A stretch of DNA of 64,000 nucleotides from Calditrichota bacterium. Lineage in GTDB: Bacteria > Calditrichota > Calditrichia > Calditrichales > J004. How positions within the stretch are numbered: the first letter of the stretch is position 1; each line of letters begins with the position of its first letter. Position numbers and translations under genes: made by a program. The notes under the pieces were generated by a model. That model searched no databases, had not been told where the DNA came from, and saw only the letters and a program-made list of their open reading frames with translations. Positions 18,588 to 27,635 of the stretch are shown here, one piece after another. The stretch spans positions 496,001 to 560,000 of the forward strand of contig JABFGF010000002.1 in NCBI GenBank assembly GCA_013112635.1. The letters run 5' to 3'.

Positions 18588-19964
18588 TTACAGGCTCCAA
18601 CCTTTACGGTATTCTTTGTGAAGATATTGATTGGCTTCATCAAGATTGGTAAAGCGCATGTTTTCCGCATCCCAATCCAAAATAGTATTCTTATCCTTTA
18701 CACGAAGCGCCACATTGCCAAGCAGCATTGTCTCAGTCAGTTTACTTGCATAGTCAAAATTGCTGGTAGTTTTGCCGTTTCCTTTGCATGCCGCTATCCA
18801 TTCTTCATGAATGCCTGGTGAGCGTGGAATTGTTTTTTCAGGACGTTTATATTCTTTCATTTTTGTTTCGGGTATCAAGCGCGGATTACCGCCATAAACA
18901 CTGTGCATTAGTTTACCTTTTTCACCGTAATAAAGAACTCCGCCACCCCATTCTCCCATACGACGGCCAGGTTCCAGTTCTTCCGGTCTTAGTGGCATTA
19001 ATCCACCATCATACCAGGTAAACTTAATAGGAGGTTTTGATCCTCTTTCCGGGAATTTATAAGTGATCATTGATGAAACCGGATATGACTGGTCATTAAA
19101 CTTTGTAGATGAGGCCTGGATAGTTTCAGGAGATTCCAATCCTAATGCCCAGTAAGGATGATCCATAATATGAGCGCCCATATCACCCAAAGCGCCTACT
19201 CCAAAATCCCACCAACCACGCCATGCAAAAGGCGCATATGCCGGATGATATGTTCTCCATGGGGCCGGACCAAGCCATAAATTCCAATCAAAAGTCGGTG
19301 GAACAGAAGGAACTGTGTCCGGTTTGTCAATACCTTGTGGCCAAATTGGGCGGTTCGTCCAGGCATGTACTTCATGGACATCGCCAATGGCACCATCCCA
19401 AATCCATTCATTTATTAAGCGAGCTTCTTCAGTTGCATGGCCCTGGTTTCCCATTTGGGTAATCAAACCTTTTTCCCTGGCAGTTTCCGCAAGTTTACGC
19501 GCTTCGAACACAGTATGCGTTAATGGTTTTTGTACAAAAACATGTTTTCCATGATTTAACGCCGCCATGGCTGCAACAGCATGTGTATGATCAGGAGTAC
19601 TAACAGTTACAGCATCAATCTCGTTATGTTTTTCCAGCATCACCCGGAAGTCTTTATATCTTTTTGCTTTAGAAAACACTTCTGTATCAATGCCTTGTTT
19701 AACATACCCGGCTTCTGTACTCTTATATTGTGTGTCATCTACATCACAAATAGCCACGACATTTTCTCCAAGCATTGCAGCCATATCTGATCTTCCTTTG
19801 CCGCCAACTCCGATGCAGGCAATATTTAGTTTATCACTTGGGGGAATAAATCCCGGGCCACCTAATACATGACGCGGTACGATTGTCACAGCGCCCACAG
19901 CTAATGCCGACGTTGATAAAAAATCACGGCGACTTATTGTTTTTGACTTTTCATTCTTCTTCAT
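18588..19964 (-). CDS. Tat-exported Gfo/Idh/MocA family oxidoreductase
   Basis: 458 residues. Tat signal 'ISRRDFLSTSALAVGAV', Rossmann 'ACIGVGGKGRSDMAAML', then 'VFVQKPLTHTVFEARKLAE' (Gln-Lys-Pro instead of Glu-Lys-Pro) and 'WWDFGVGALGDMGAHIMDH' with the Asp and His of the second domain. The ending 'EANQYLHKEYRKGWSL' resembles long periplasmic members of the family. A GAGGGG site precedes the ATG. It follows the single-domain DUF1080 lipoprotein (gap 57 bases), which fits a dehydrogenase plus keto-glycoside cleaving pair. Confidence 0.88.
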   Translation of the reverse strand: MKKNEKSKTISRRDFLSTSALAVGAVTIVPRHVLGGPGFIPPSDKLNIACIGVGGKGRSDMAAMLGENVVAICDVDDTQYKSTEAGYVKQGIDTEVFSKAKRYKDFRVMLEKHNEIDAVTVSTPDHTHAVAAMAALNHGKHVFVQKPLTHTVFEARKLAETAREKGLITQMGNQGHATEEARLINEWIWDGAIGDVHEVHAWTNRPIWPQGIDKPDTVPSVPPTFDWNLWLGPAPWRTYHPAYAPFAWRGWWDFGVGALGDMGAHIMDHPYWALGLESPETIQASSTKFNDQSYPVSSMITYKFPERGSKPPIKFTWYDGGLMPLRPEELEPGRRMGEWGGGVLYYGEKGKLMHSVYGGNPRLIPETKMKEYKRPEKTIPRSPGIHEEWIAACKGNGKTTSNFDYASKLTETMLLGNVALRVKDKNTILDWDAENMRFTNLDEANQYLHKEYRKGWSL

Positions 19965-20021
19965 ACAGCCCCTCTTTTTTAAGTTAATTTTTAATCCCGG
20001 TAGGAGTAAATCCCTGAGAAA

Positions 20022-21566
20022 TTATTTTTCAACTATCCAAATATTCCGGTATTGTACCAAATCGCTGTGATCTTGTAAAAAAATTGGTCCCGGCTTCGAC
20101 ATATCTTTATCCAGCCCGCCGTCTGTAGCGACCGGTATTTCAAGACCATCATGGATGATAACACCATTATGCCTGACAGTCATCCGTGGATTTGCAATTT
20201 TGTCATTTTGATCATTGTATTTCGCGGCACTAAATTCAATATCATAGGTTTGCCATTGAGTTGGAGGCGCACACATATTTACATTTGGGATAGCCACTTG
20301 ATATATCCCACCACATTCATTGTCTTTGCCTTCAAGACCGTAACTATCCAAAACCTGAACCTCATATCTGCCCTGAACATAGACACCGCTATTTCCGCGC
20401 TTTTGGCCTTTTAAATTTGGAGTAAATGGCGAGCGAAACTCTATATGCAAATCAAAATCTGTAAACATTTGCCGTGTCATTATCGAATTGCTTCCGGGTT
20501 TTACCTGCATGGCGCCATCTACAATTGACCAGGAAGCGGTTAAATCTTCTTTGGGGTGATTATAATTTTCCCATTTTGTGGGAGAAGGCTTTTCCGGTTC
20601 AAAGGCAATATCAAACAATTCTTTTGCTTCAACATCTTTCTGGGAAAAAGGACCTGCCTGTTTCCACTTCGTCATAAAGAAATTATTTTCCTCAAGAAAT
20701 TGTGTTGTTGCAGGTTGATCAGCAGAATTAAAATCCTTTTCAAAAATATTTTCCAACGAATTATATTGTAAGTCCGTGATCCGTGCAAAAACTCCCCAAC
20801 CACCGGAACCATTTACTACTTTAAACAAAAGCGTATTCCACCCTTTTTCCAGATTAATTTCCACTGTATCCTGATCTACAACCGCGCCACGTGCTGCATT
20901 ATTTGCATGAACCAGTTTATCATTCAGCCAAACTTTAACAGCATCATCACTTCCTAATAAAAGTATTGCACTCTGGGATTCGCTAAAAATCTCCGACCTT
21001 AAATAAGCAACTGCATTTTGAGAGTTAAAAATTTTATTCAAGTTAATATAACCAACAGGGGCGGGAACATGTTGCCATTTATCTAAATTATTTCCACCAA
21101 AAAGAACAATCCCATTTTCAGGTTTTTGTTTTCCCAAAGTTGGGGAAAGACGCTCGGTTTTATTTAGATTAAATGTACCGTTTTGCTGCCCGGTAAAGGC
21201 ACCACTAAAAACCTTCCCATGAATAGATCCGGTCCATTCAGTTTTATTACTTGAAATACCGTTAACTTTAATATCGCCATTGCTAATCTGGCCGTTTAAA
21301 ACGACGATCGGATTTTCACGAGTATCAAATTTTTCCAAGATATTTACTACATAACCATCTGTTCCATAGGAAATTACCTGCGCTGCAATAGACTGCTCAT
21401 TACCGTCAGGAAAAATTTGCTTTCCGACCCAATCGCCCATTAAACTATCGGGCTTATAAACATCTGTGGATTGTTGGTGAGTTTCGCAACTGTAAAGTGT
21501 AATCAACAGAGTAGAAATCAAACTAAACAATATAGTTTTCTGAGTATTTATTAATAATTGTTTCAA
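20022..21566 (-). CDS. DUF1080 (3-keto-glycoside hydrolase/lyase-like) lipoprotein
   Basis: 514 residues. The lipoprotein signal ends in 'LITLYSC'. An N-terminal beta-rich region (~40-140, 'LMGDWVGKQI') is followed by a segment resembling carbohydrate-binding jelly-rolls ('EKGWNTLLFKVVNGSGGWGV', ~190-270). The C-terminal DUF1080 domain (~325-514) has 'WSIVDGAMQVKPGSN', 'LHIEFRSPF', 'GNSGVYVQGRYEVQVLDS' and 'QDHSDLVQYRNIWIV'. It is the first structural gene behind lacI (43 bases). Predicted to cleave a 3-keto-glycoside at the outer membrane's periplasmic face; exact linkage unknown. Confidence 0.82.
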   Translation of the reverse strand: MKQLLINTQKTILFSLISTLLITLYSCETHQQSTDVYKPDSLMGDWVGKQIFPDGNEQSIAAQVISYGTDGYVVNILEKFDTRENPIVVLNGQISNGDIKVNGISSNKTEWTGSIHGKVFSGAFTGQQNGTFNLNKTERLSPTLGKQKPENGIVLFGGNNLDKWQHVPAPVGYINLNKIFNSQNAVAYLRSEIFSESQSAILLLGSDDAVKVWLNDKLVHANNAARGAVVDQDTVEINLEKGWNTLLFKVVNGSGGWGVFARITDLQYNSLENIFEKDFNSADQPATTQFLEENNFFMTKWKQAGPFSQKDVEAKELFDIAFEPEKPSPTKWENYNHPKEDLTASWSIVDGAMQVKPGSNSIMTRQMFTDFDLHIEFRSPFTPNLKGQKRGNSGVYVQGRYEVQVLDSYGLEGKDNECGGIYQVAIPNVNMCAPPTQWQTYDIEFSAAKYNDQNDKIANPRMTVRHNGVIIHDGLEIPVATDGGLDKDMSKPGPIFLQDHSDLVQYRNIWIVEK

Positions 21567-21609
21567 TTTTTTCCTCTTAAAACTTTTAAGTTATAATAAA
21601 TTGCTCTCC

Positions 21610-22623
21610 TTATTTAGGACACTCTGCGGTAGAGTCCCTGATAATGAGTTTTGTTTCCACAAAATTATTTACAACCTTTTCGGATTTTCCTTCAATAATA
21701 TCAATTAGCAAACGCGTTGCCTGAGATGCAATTCTGGTAACCGGGTTATTAACCGTTGTAAGTGCCGGTGTTACATCCGCAGCCGGGGCAAGATTATCGT
21801 AACCAATCACACTTAAATCTTGCGGGACCTTAATGTCATGGTCAACGCAATAATTTAAAACGCCCAGTGCGGCCCGGTCGCTTGCAGTCATAATTAATGT
21901 TGGTTTTGGATTTTTTTGTAACAATTTTGCCGTTTGGTAATAACCATTTGTTTTAGAAAAAGTACCCTCAACAATATGGGCGGATAGATTATATTTTTTT
22001 AAATATTTTTTTAAAACTGCAGAACGCTTTTGTCCATCATAATATTTTAAATCACCGGTAATGTATCCAATTTGTCTATGATTTAATTCGGCTGCGTGTT
22101 TTAATGCTTCGGCCATACCATTTTCAGGGTCATTGGCAACGGTGTTGCAGTTTTCTTTATAATTATTTATCAATACAAAAGGAATGTTATTTTCTATAAG
22201 CTGCGCAAGCCGGGCATCATCAATGGATGTTACACCTAATAATAATCCATCCACTTCTTTTGTTTTTACCAGGCGAACGAAATCTTTAATCCGGTTTTCC
22301 TGTTCATCCAATATTATTGAAATAGAATAACCATTTTCATCCGCGGCTAAAACTGTTCCATCAAGTTGGGCAGGAAAATAAGCCCGTGAAAAAGGTGGAA
22401 ATGATTTATAGGATTTAATTACAAATCCAAGTCGGGCTGTTTTGCTTTTTCCAAATAATGCGGCTTGTTTGTTGGGAAAATATTTTAGTTCTTCTGCAAC
22501 AGATTGTACAATACGTTTTGTTTCATTTGATATCAAAGGCGAATCGCTCAATGCCCGAGAAACAGTCGACTCGGAAACACCGGCTTTTTGTGCGACATCT
22601 GAACGTTTTGCACTCATGTGCAT
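21610..22623 (-). CDS. LacI family transcriptional regulator
   Basis: 337 residues. The N-terminal helix-turn-helix 'RSDVAQKAGVSESTVSRALS' and hinge helix are canonical, followed by the periplasmic-binding-protein-like sensor domain ('DGLLLGVTSIDD', 'AIGVLNY'-type and 'VIGYDNLAPAADVTPALTTV'). ATGs at 22623 and 22617 are both possible. It heads the minus-strand keto-glycoside genes and is divergent from another oxidoreductase gene at 22737. The intergenic region holds the palindrome CACGCGTG, a likely operator. The effector is presumably a sugar or keto-sugar of this pathway. Confidence 0.93.
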   Translation of the reverse strand: MHMSAKRSDVAQKAGVSESTVSRALSDSPLISNETKRIVQSVAEELKYFPNKQAALFGKSKTARLGFVIKSYKSFPPFSRAYFPAQLDGTVLAADENGYSISIILDEQENRIKDFVRLVKTKEVDGLLLGVTSIDDARLAQLIENNIPFVLINNYKENCNTVANDPENGMAEALKHAAELNHRQIGYITGDLKYYDGQKRSAVLKKYLKKYNLSAHIVEGTFSKTNGYYQTAKLLQKNPKPTLIMTASDRAALGVLNYCVDHDIKVPQDLSVIGYDNLAPAADVTPALTTVNNPVTRIASQATRLLIDIIEGKSEKVVNNFVETKLIIRDSTAECPK

Positions 22624-22664
22624 TCAATTTTCTTTTGTTTTTATAGGGTAGGTCAATTATATTG

Positions 22665-22672
22665 CACGCGTG
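22665..22672. promoter_or_regulatory. Candidate LacI-type operator between divergent genes
   Basis: CACGCGTG is a perfect 8-bp palindrome with a central CG, as is usual for LacI-family operators. It lies between the divergent lacI (start 22623) and oxidoreductase (start 22737) genes. A related TAGTGCG half-site follows at about 22679-22685. No footprint data; this is inferred from position and symmetry. Confidence 0.5.
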
Positions 22673-22736
22673 TTCATTATAGTGCGTTTAATGAAAAAAG
22701 TCAATACAGTTTTAAAATTTTATTTGGAGGAAAGCT

Positions 22737-23993
22737 ATGCCTGAGACATTGAAACTGGGAATGATTGGCGCGGGTTTTGTTGCCAATTTCCATGCATTGG
22801 CATTAAAACAGGTTCGCAGTGTTGAACTTGTTGGAGTTGCTTCTGATGATCTACCTCGCTCTCAGAGGTTAGCAAAAAAAGCACAGAACTATGGCATTGG
22901 AAATTGTGTGGCCTATAAAACAATTACTGAAATGATTAACCATGTTGATGCCGTTGCTATATTTGCACCAAATTTTGCCCGTGTAGAAATAATGGAAGAA
23001 ATTACAACTGCCGTTAAAAAAGGCGCGCAACTGAAAGGTGTGATTTGTGAAAAACCTCTGGGGCGAAACATGAAAGAAGCCCGAAGGCTGGTCTCTCTTG
23101 CCAAAGAAGTAAATCTAAAAACATCCTATTTTGAAAATCAGATTTTCATGAAACCCATTCGCGCTCAATTGGATCAGCTTCAGCCTCAGGTTAAAACCAT
23201 GGGCCCATTAACTTTAACACGATCGGCGGAAGAACACGGCGGGCCACATAGTGGTTGGTTTTGGGATCCAACAAAACAGGGTGGCGGCGTTCTCTCCGAT
23301 ATGGGTTGCCATAGTATTGCTGTTGGCTGGTATGCTTTAACACCATTCGGAAAGCAACCTACTTTTTTGGAACCGGTTTCTATCACAACCGAAACTGCGC
23401 TTCTAAAATGGGGATTACCTGAGTGGCGTGAAAAACTTAAAAATGAGATGGGTGTGGATTATACTAAAACTCCGGCCGAAGATTTTACAACTGGGATTGT
23501 TTCGTTCAGAAATCCTGAAAGCGGGCAAATTGTAAAAGCGCAGTTTACAGATTCCTGGATGTTTGAAAAACAAGGGTTACGTCTTTTTATGGATGGAACC
23601 GGGCCGGGATATGCATTTGAAATAAATACACTTGTATCATCTCTCCAGATTTTTATTGGTGATGTGGCGGCTGAAGCAACAGCGAATTCAGAGCTTGCCC
23701 TTGAAAAATCCACTGCTTCCCGAGGGTTGCTGGCGGTTCAGCATAATGAAGCTGATTTATACGGCTATACCGATGAAAATGAAGATGCCGCAAAGGCATT
23801 CTTATCAGGAAATGATGCTTTGCTAAATTGGGATTATGGTTTGGAAATTACAAAACTGGTGATGGCCGGCTATATGTCTGCAGAGAGAAAACAAACTATT
23901 GACCTGACTGATAAAAAAATACTGGAAGAATTAGAAACTTATATTCCACTCATTCAGCAAGGAAAAGGCAGAGAAGTACTTCATGTGCTTTGA
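22737..23993 (+). CDS. Gfo/Idh/MocA family oxidoreductase, cytoplasmic
   Basis: 418 residues with no signal peptide. 'LGMIGAGFVANFHALAL' is the dinucleotide-binding motif, 'VICEKPLGRNMKEARRL' has the catalytic EKP lysine, and 'GGGVLSDMGCHSIAVGWY' carries the active-site Asp/His region. A GGAGG ribosome-binding site is 7 bases upstream of the ATG. It is transcribed divergently from lacI, and a hairpin at 24026-24055 ends the transcript. It is probably co-regulated with the keto-glycoside locus. It is longer than the second cytoplasmic paralogue at 17509, with a large insertion around residues 215-260. Confidence 0.88.
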   Translation: MPETLKLGMIGAGFVANFHALALKQVRSVELVGVASDDLPRSQRLAKKAQNYGIGNCVAYKTITEMINHVDAVAIFAPNFARVEIMEEITTAVKKGAQLKGVICEKPLGRNMKEARRLVSLAKEVNLKTSYFENQIFMKPIRAQLDQLQPQVKTMGPLTLTRSAEEHGGPHSGWFWDPTKQGGGVLSDMGCHSIAVGWYALTPFGKQPTFLEPVSITTETALLKWGLPEWREKLKNEMGVDYTKTPAEDFTTGIVSFRNPESGQIVKAQFTDSWMFEKQGLRLFMDGTGPGYAFEINTLVSSLQIFIGDVAAEATANSELALEKSTASRGLLAVQHNEADLYGYTDENEDAAKAFLSGNDALLNWDYGLEITKLVMAGYMSAERKQTIDLTDKKILEELETYIPLIQQGKGREVLHVL

Positions 23994-24025
23994 TGTTAAT
24001 TTCTGATTTATGAAAATTAAATCTT

Positions 24026-24055
24026 AAAAAGGGAAACAGTTCTGTTTCCCTTTTT
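24026..24055. terminator. Bidirectional Rho-independent terminator
   Basis: GGGAAAC (24031-24037) pairs with GTTTCCC (24044-24050). A5 precedes and T7 follows, so it can end the oxidoreductase transcript (plus) and the convergent TonB receptor transcript (minus). Confidence 0.85.
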
Positions 24056-24060
24056 TTCTT

Positions 24061-26229
24061 CTAAAGCTTTATTTTTATACCACCATTTATAACAAATCCA
24101 TCTACCGGTGCATAAATATCATTAAAGACTGGGTTTGTTTTTGATCCGCTATAAATTGTTTCGAATTTTGTTTGCCTCGTATCCAGAAAATTTTCAAAGT
24201 TTAAGAATAAAGAAAAGCCTTCCCACATTTTTTCAGTCATTAGTCCCATAATCCAATATTCTTTGCCTGTCCTTCCATCGTTTAGTTTTTGCGGACTGAA
24301 ATAGTAGGCTTCTAACCCAATTCTCAGCTCATCATGAACTTCATACATTAACACATTATTCAATCTGTGTTTGGCGACTAAAGGAAATGAACTTGTTTTT
24401 CCGTTGTTATCTTTGTTTACATCAGCATGTGTATAACCGATAAATAATTTATAATGATCGTATGTAAGCTTAATATTTGTTTCAAGTCCTTTGGTGTCGA
24501 TATAACCATCAATTTGCTGGAACTCGTTTAGTCCGGATATAGCAGACATTAGCTCAATTGGGTCTTTCACTTGTGTATAAAACAGCAGTGTGTTTATGCT
24601 AAATGTAACCTCGTCAGAAAGCAAAGTGCGGAAGTTGATATCGAAGTTTGTCCCAATGGACTCTTCGGCCTTCGTTTCGCTTACATCTATTGGCAAAACA
24701 TTTTTAAATTGCAGTCGCTCTGCATCTTCTGTAAAAACCGTTGGTGTTTTATAACCCATTCCTCCACCAAGCCTGAAAGTTAAGTTTGAACTGGATTTAT
24801 AAAGAAGTGCAATTCTGGGTAAAACAAAATCACCATATTCATTTTGATGATCAAAACGTAAACCGGATTCCAAGCTGATTTTATCCGTTGCAGTCCAAGT
24901 GTTTTGTACAAAAGCACCCAATGTGATATGTTCATAATCGACCGGTTGTGAAGTTCCAAACTTTCTTTGGCTGAATTTATCTGTCCAGAGATTTAGCCCT
25001 ATAATCCATTCAAACTTGGGGCCGAAATGATTGAAAGCTGCTTCGCTAAATGAAGATAGCTGTTCCCCGGAAAATTCAAAGTCAGGAATTTTTACGCTTC
25101 GGTCATAGTAGCTGTAACTATTTTTAAATGATAATTTTGATTTTTCAGATATTTTATAATCTAACCCGGATTGTGCACTAAATCGTGTTGTATTGTTTTT
25201 TTCAAAATAGGAATGAAGGCTGTCCGCGTTCCCTTCAATGTAATCAATATCCCCTCCTGTCCGGTCTTCAATTGTTGTATTAAATCCCACGTTTAGAGTT
25301 GTGTTTTCATTTAGATAATAAAACAACTTTGGGTTGATTGTATATCTTCTAAATTCAGGGATTGCAGTCAGGCCGATATCTGCCGGATCATATGGTGAGC
25401 CCAAATTGTACGAAAGAAAAATCGTTGTCCCGATTTTATCAAATTTTTGAGAGTAAAAGCTGCTTGCGTCAAGTCCCAATGCAGACGTTCCATTAAGCAA
25501 AAAGCTTAACTCGCGTTTTTCAGTTGGTACTTTGGAAACAAGATTCACCAATCCGGCTATTGCACCACCGCCATAAAGTGTTGATGAAGCGCCTTTGATA
25601 ACCTCAACTTGTTTAAGATCGAGCGGAACAATCTGCAACAAACTTAAACCACCGGAAAAGCCTGAATAGAGCGGATAGCCATCTTTTTGGATTTGTGTAT
25701 ACTTTCCATCCAGTCCTTGAATGCGGATACTTGAATTGTATGATGTTGCTGATGTTTGCTGAGTTTGGATCCCGGTACTTTCATTGAGAAGCATCCTGAT
25801 ATCGCCAGGCTTCATGTTTCCTTTTTCATCAAGTTCTTCTCCGGCAATTGCTTCAACCCGGGTCGGATTATCGGCTATTGTGCGGCTGGAACGGGTAGCT
25901 GAAATAATTACTGATTCCGTCTCTTCTTCATGATGTTCTAAAAATATTTCTTCTGCAGATTTCTGATTGAGCGGAAAAATATAGTTGACGGTTTTAGCTT
26001 CATAACCTATATAACTGAATGTGATTTGTTGTTCACCATCCTGGATATTATCGATTATTATTAAACCATTTTGATCGGCACTACCGCCGATTGTAGTACC
26101 AGCCAAAACTGCATTGGCTCCAACAAGCGGTTGATCTGTGTCATGGTCTTTGACAATTGCCTTAAAACTGTTTTGGCTCCATGCTATTGTAACCATTAAC
26201 AGCAAAAATAATAAAATATACTTCTGCAT
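24061..26229 (-). CDS. TonB-dependent outer-membrane receptor with CarboxypepD_reg-like N-domain
   Basis: 722 residues. Signal peptide (1-18), then a carboxypeptidase-regulatory-like beta domain (~20-95, 'DQPLVGANAVLAGTTIGGSA'), a plug domain (~105-235, 'IRIQGLDGKYTQIQKDGYPL' and 'VEVIKGASSTLYGGGAIAGL') and a 22-strand beta-barrel to the C-terminus. It takes up a large or scarce ligand with TonB energy. The next gene downstream of its promoter side encodes a Cys-rich DUF6660-like protein, a pairing seen with metal-linked receptors in Bacteroidota, so metal or metallophore uptake is a reasonable guess. It converges on the keto-glycoside locus but there is no SusD partner. Confidence 0.9.
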   Translation of the reverse strand: MQKYILLFLLLMVTIAWSQNSFKAIVKDHDTDQPLVGANAVLAGTTIGGSADQNGLIIIDNIQDGEQQITFSYIGYEAKTVNYIFPLNQKSAEEIFLEHHEEETESVIISATRSSRTIADNPTRVEAIAGEELDEKGNMKPGDIRMLLNESTGIQTQQTSATSYNSSIRIQGLDGKYTQIQKDGYPLYSGFSGGLSLLQIVPLDLKQVEVIKGASSTLYGGGAIAGLVNLVSKVPTEKRELSFLLNGTSALGLDASSFYSQKFDKIGTTIFLSYNLGSPYDPADIGLTAIPEFRRYTINPKLFYYLNENTTLNVGFNTTIEDRTGGDIDYIEGNADSLHSYFEKNNTTRFSAQSGLDYKISEKSKLSFKNSYSYYDRSVKIPDFEFSGEQLSSFSEAAFNHFGPKFEWIIGLNLWTDKFSQRKFGTSQPVDYEHITLGAFVQNTWTATDKISLESGLRFDHQNEYGDFVLPRIALLYKSSSNLTFRLGGGMGYKTPTVFTEDAERLQFKNVLPIDVSETKAEESIGTNFDINFRTLLSDEVTFSINTLLFYTQVKDPIELMSAISGLNEFQQIDGYIDTKGLETNIKLTYDHYKLFIGYTHADVNKDNNGKTSSFPLVAKHRLNNVLMYEVHDELRIGLEAYYFSPQKLNDGRTGKEYWIMGLMTEKMWEGFSLFLNFENFLDTRQTKFETIYSGSKTNPVFNDIYAPVDGFVINGGIKIKL

Positions 26230-26298
26230 AATTGCATCTTCCTATTATGTTAATAAAATGTATTATAATTATTGAAACACCAAAAAGAGGATTATTTT

Positions 26299-26604
26299 CT
26301 AAATAGGAGGCTGCCAGATCCGGGCAATAAAATCATTTGGTGTGTAATAAAGATATGGGGATGAAAGGTCGGTTGGAGATTGATACATTCTTGAAATATT
26401 GGTATAGGATATTGTAAAACCACTACAACTCCCACAGTTAAAAAATTGAGTGCAATTCTTGTTTGTATCTTCCTTCTCATGTTGATCAGATTTGGATGTT
26501 TGCTCCGTATTAGATTCTCCTGGGCAATTTTCTTCATAGCAACAAGGAACAGACGAAATACTAAAGATATAAAAAATTAATAATAGAATTGTTGTCCTTT
26601 TCAT
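26299..26604 (-). CDS. Small secreted Cys-rich protein, DUF6660-like
   Basis: 101 residues. A signal peptide (1-20) is followed by a cluster of six to seven Cys ('VPCCYEENCPGES', 'NCTQFFNCGSCSGF') and the C-terminal 'FIARIWQPPI', which matches the 'IWQPP' ending of DUF6660 proteins in Bacteroidota. Those lie beside TonB receptors in metal-related loci, as here (70 bases upstream of the receptor). The usual His-rich linker is shorter. Possible role: binding of metal at the periplasmic side for the receptor. The function is inferred. Confidence 0.6.
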   Translation of the reverse strand: MKRTTILLLIFYIFSISSVPCCYEENCPGESNTEQTSKSDQHEKEDTNKNCTQFFNCGSCSGFTISYTNISRMYQSPTDLSSPYLYYTPNDFIARIWQPPI

Positions 26605-26866
26605 AGAGCGAAGGTTACAAAAAAAGGAAATCCAAATCCATAATTTGTTTAAGGGAATAGTTGAATACTTTGCAGTTATTGAAGTCCAATTATTCAGAAT
26701 TGGTCATTAGAAAGAAATAGCCCAAACTAACTTTATATTAGAAAGGGCATACTTTATAGTAATTCGTTCTAAAATATCTAAAAGAAAAATTGTATGTTAG
26801 CATACATAACTGTGATAACTGAACCAACAAAACTATTTAGAATGACAATAATATTGAAAGACGTTG

Positions 26867-27055
26867 TTATACCTCTAACGAAGCATTTACATAATAGTCG
26901 TACTGAACTGTTTCATCGTTAAGAGTGCTAACCCTTCCACAACTAAACATAATATCTTGTACCCAAATATCAGTATCATCATGGAATTTGTTTAAAAGTT
27001 TTGCGATGCTTGATTCTAGTTCTTCACGTTTTTCAATGAGTTCTTGAACTTTCAT
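26867..27055 (-). CDS. Hypothetical small protein
   Basis: 62 residues with a clear GGAGA ribosome-binding site 7 bases before the ATG. The first half is a charged amphipathic helix ('VQELIEKREELESSIAKLL'); the second half is beta-like with one Cys ('MFSCGRVSTL') and a Tyr-rich end. No signal peptide or membrane segment. I do not recognise a family. The gene is isolated between the DUF6660-like gene and a repeat-containing gap. Confidence 0.5.
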   Translation of the reverse strand: MKVQELIEKREELESSIAKLLNKFHDDTDIWVQDIMFSCGRVSTLNDETVQYDYYVNASLEV

Positions 27056-27473
27056 TTATCATCTCCATATTAGTTTTTTCGTAATCCTTAGATTCATTCT
27101 ATTAGATGCTTAAATGTGCAAAATTCCATAAAATTTGTACACGAAAAATTTCTACAAAAAAATGAGATAGTATTTTGAGCAAAATAAATGAGCTTTGACT
27201 ATAGCAGGAGATTATTAAGACCGATTTTTACGCATTGCTGGTCAAAAGGCATCAATATTTTAGATATTTGATTCTAATTCAATTTGGATTTTTCTATGTG
27301 AACTTCTGCCATGATCATCAACAGGCGTTATTATGAAAGTGAAAAAAAGGAATTGATGTGCCAACACTCTGGGAATTTATCAAGAAAAAAAACAGATGGC
27401 TTTTAGAGTATGCGGGAATATTATTAAAGTCTTGTTCACTTTTGGGGAAAAGTGTTACTATTCTGTTTACCAC
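27056..27473. other. Gene-poor AT-rich gap
   Basis: About 420 bases with no convincing gene. It contains the promoter region of the 62-residue protein gene. Short open frames on the plus strand (27311 and 27358 onwards) lack good ribosome-binding sites and run into the terminator repeat at 27474, so I treat them as spurious. Confidence 0.4.
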
Positions 27474-27601
27474 AACAAAAAAAGCCCTTGCTAAATTTCA
27501 TATTAACAAGGACTTAGGGCGACTGGACGAACTTTATTAGTTGATAGGTTTAAACCCAATGACTAACTGGGGACACAACCTTTATAACAAAGTTATCATT
27601 A
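27474..27601 (-). repeat. Terminator plus tRNA-3'-end-like repeat (copy 1)
   Basis: On the minus strand: an AATAAAGTTCG segment, a short 'TCCAGTCGCC' reminiscent of the tRNA acceptor end, then a hairpin (AAGTCCTTG ... AGCAAGGGCTT, 27483-27515) with a T7 tail. The hairpin is nearly identical, base for base over more than 30 positions, to copy 2 at 40850-40883. It lies after the stop of the DxDGDG-protein gene and so also acts as its terminator. The adjoining AAAGTTATCATTAA (27588-27601) recurs next to tRNA-Asp at 51039-51052. Confidence 0.6.
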
Positions 27602-27635
27602 ATGGTTTCTATGAAGCGAAGGTTACAAAGGAAGA

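Noticed and set aside
27311-27540. Short plus-strand frames (about 31 and 60 codons)
   Set aside because: No convincing ribosome-binding site or protein-like composition, and the longer one ends within the repeat hairpin at 27474.
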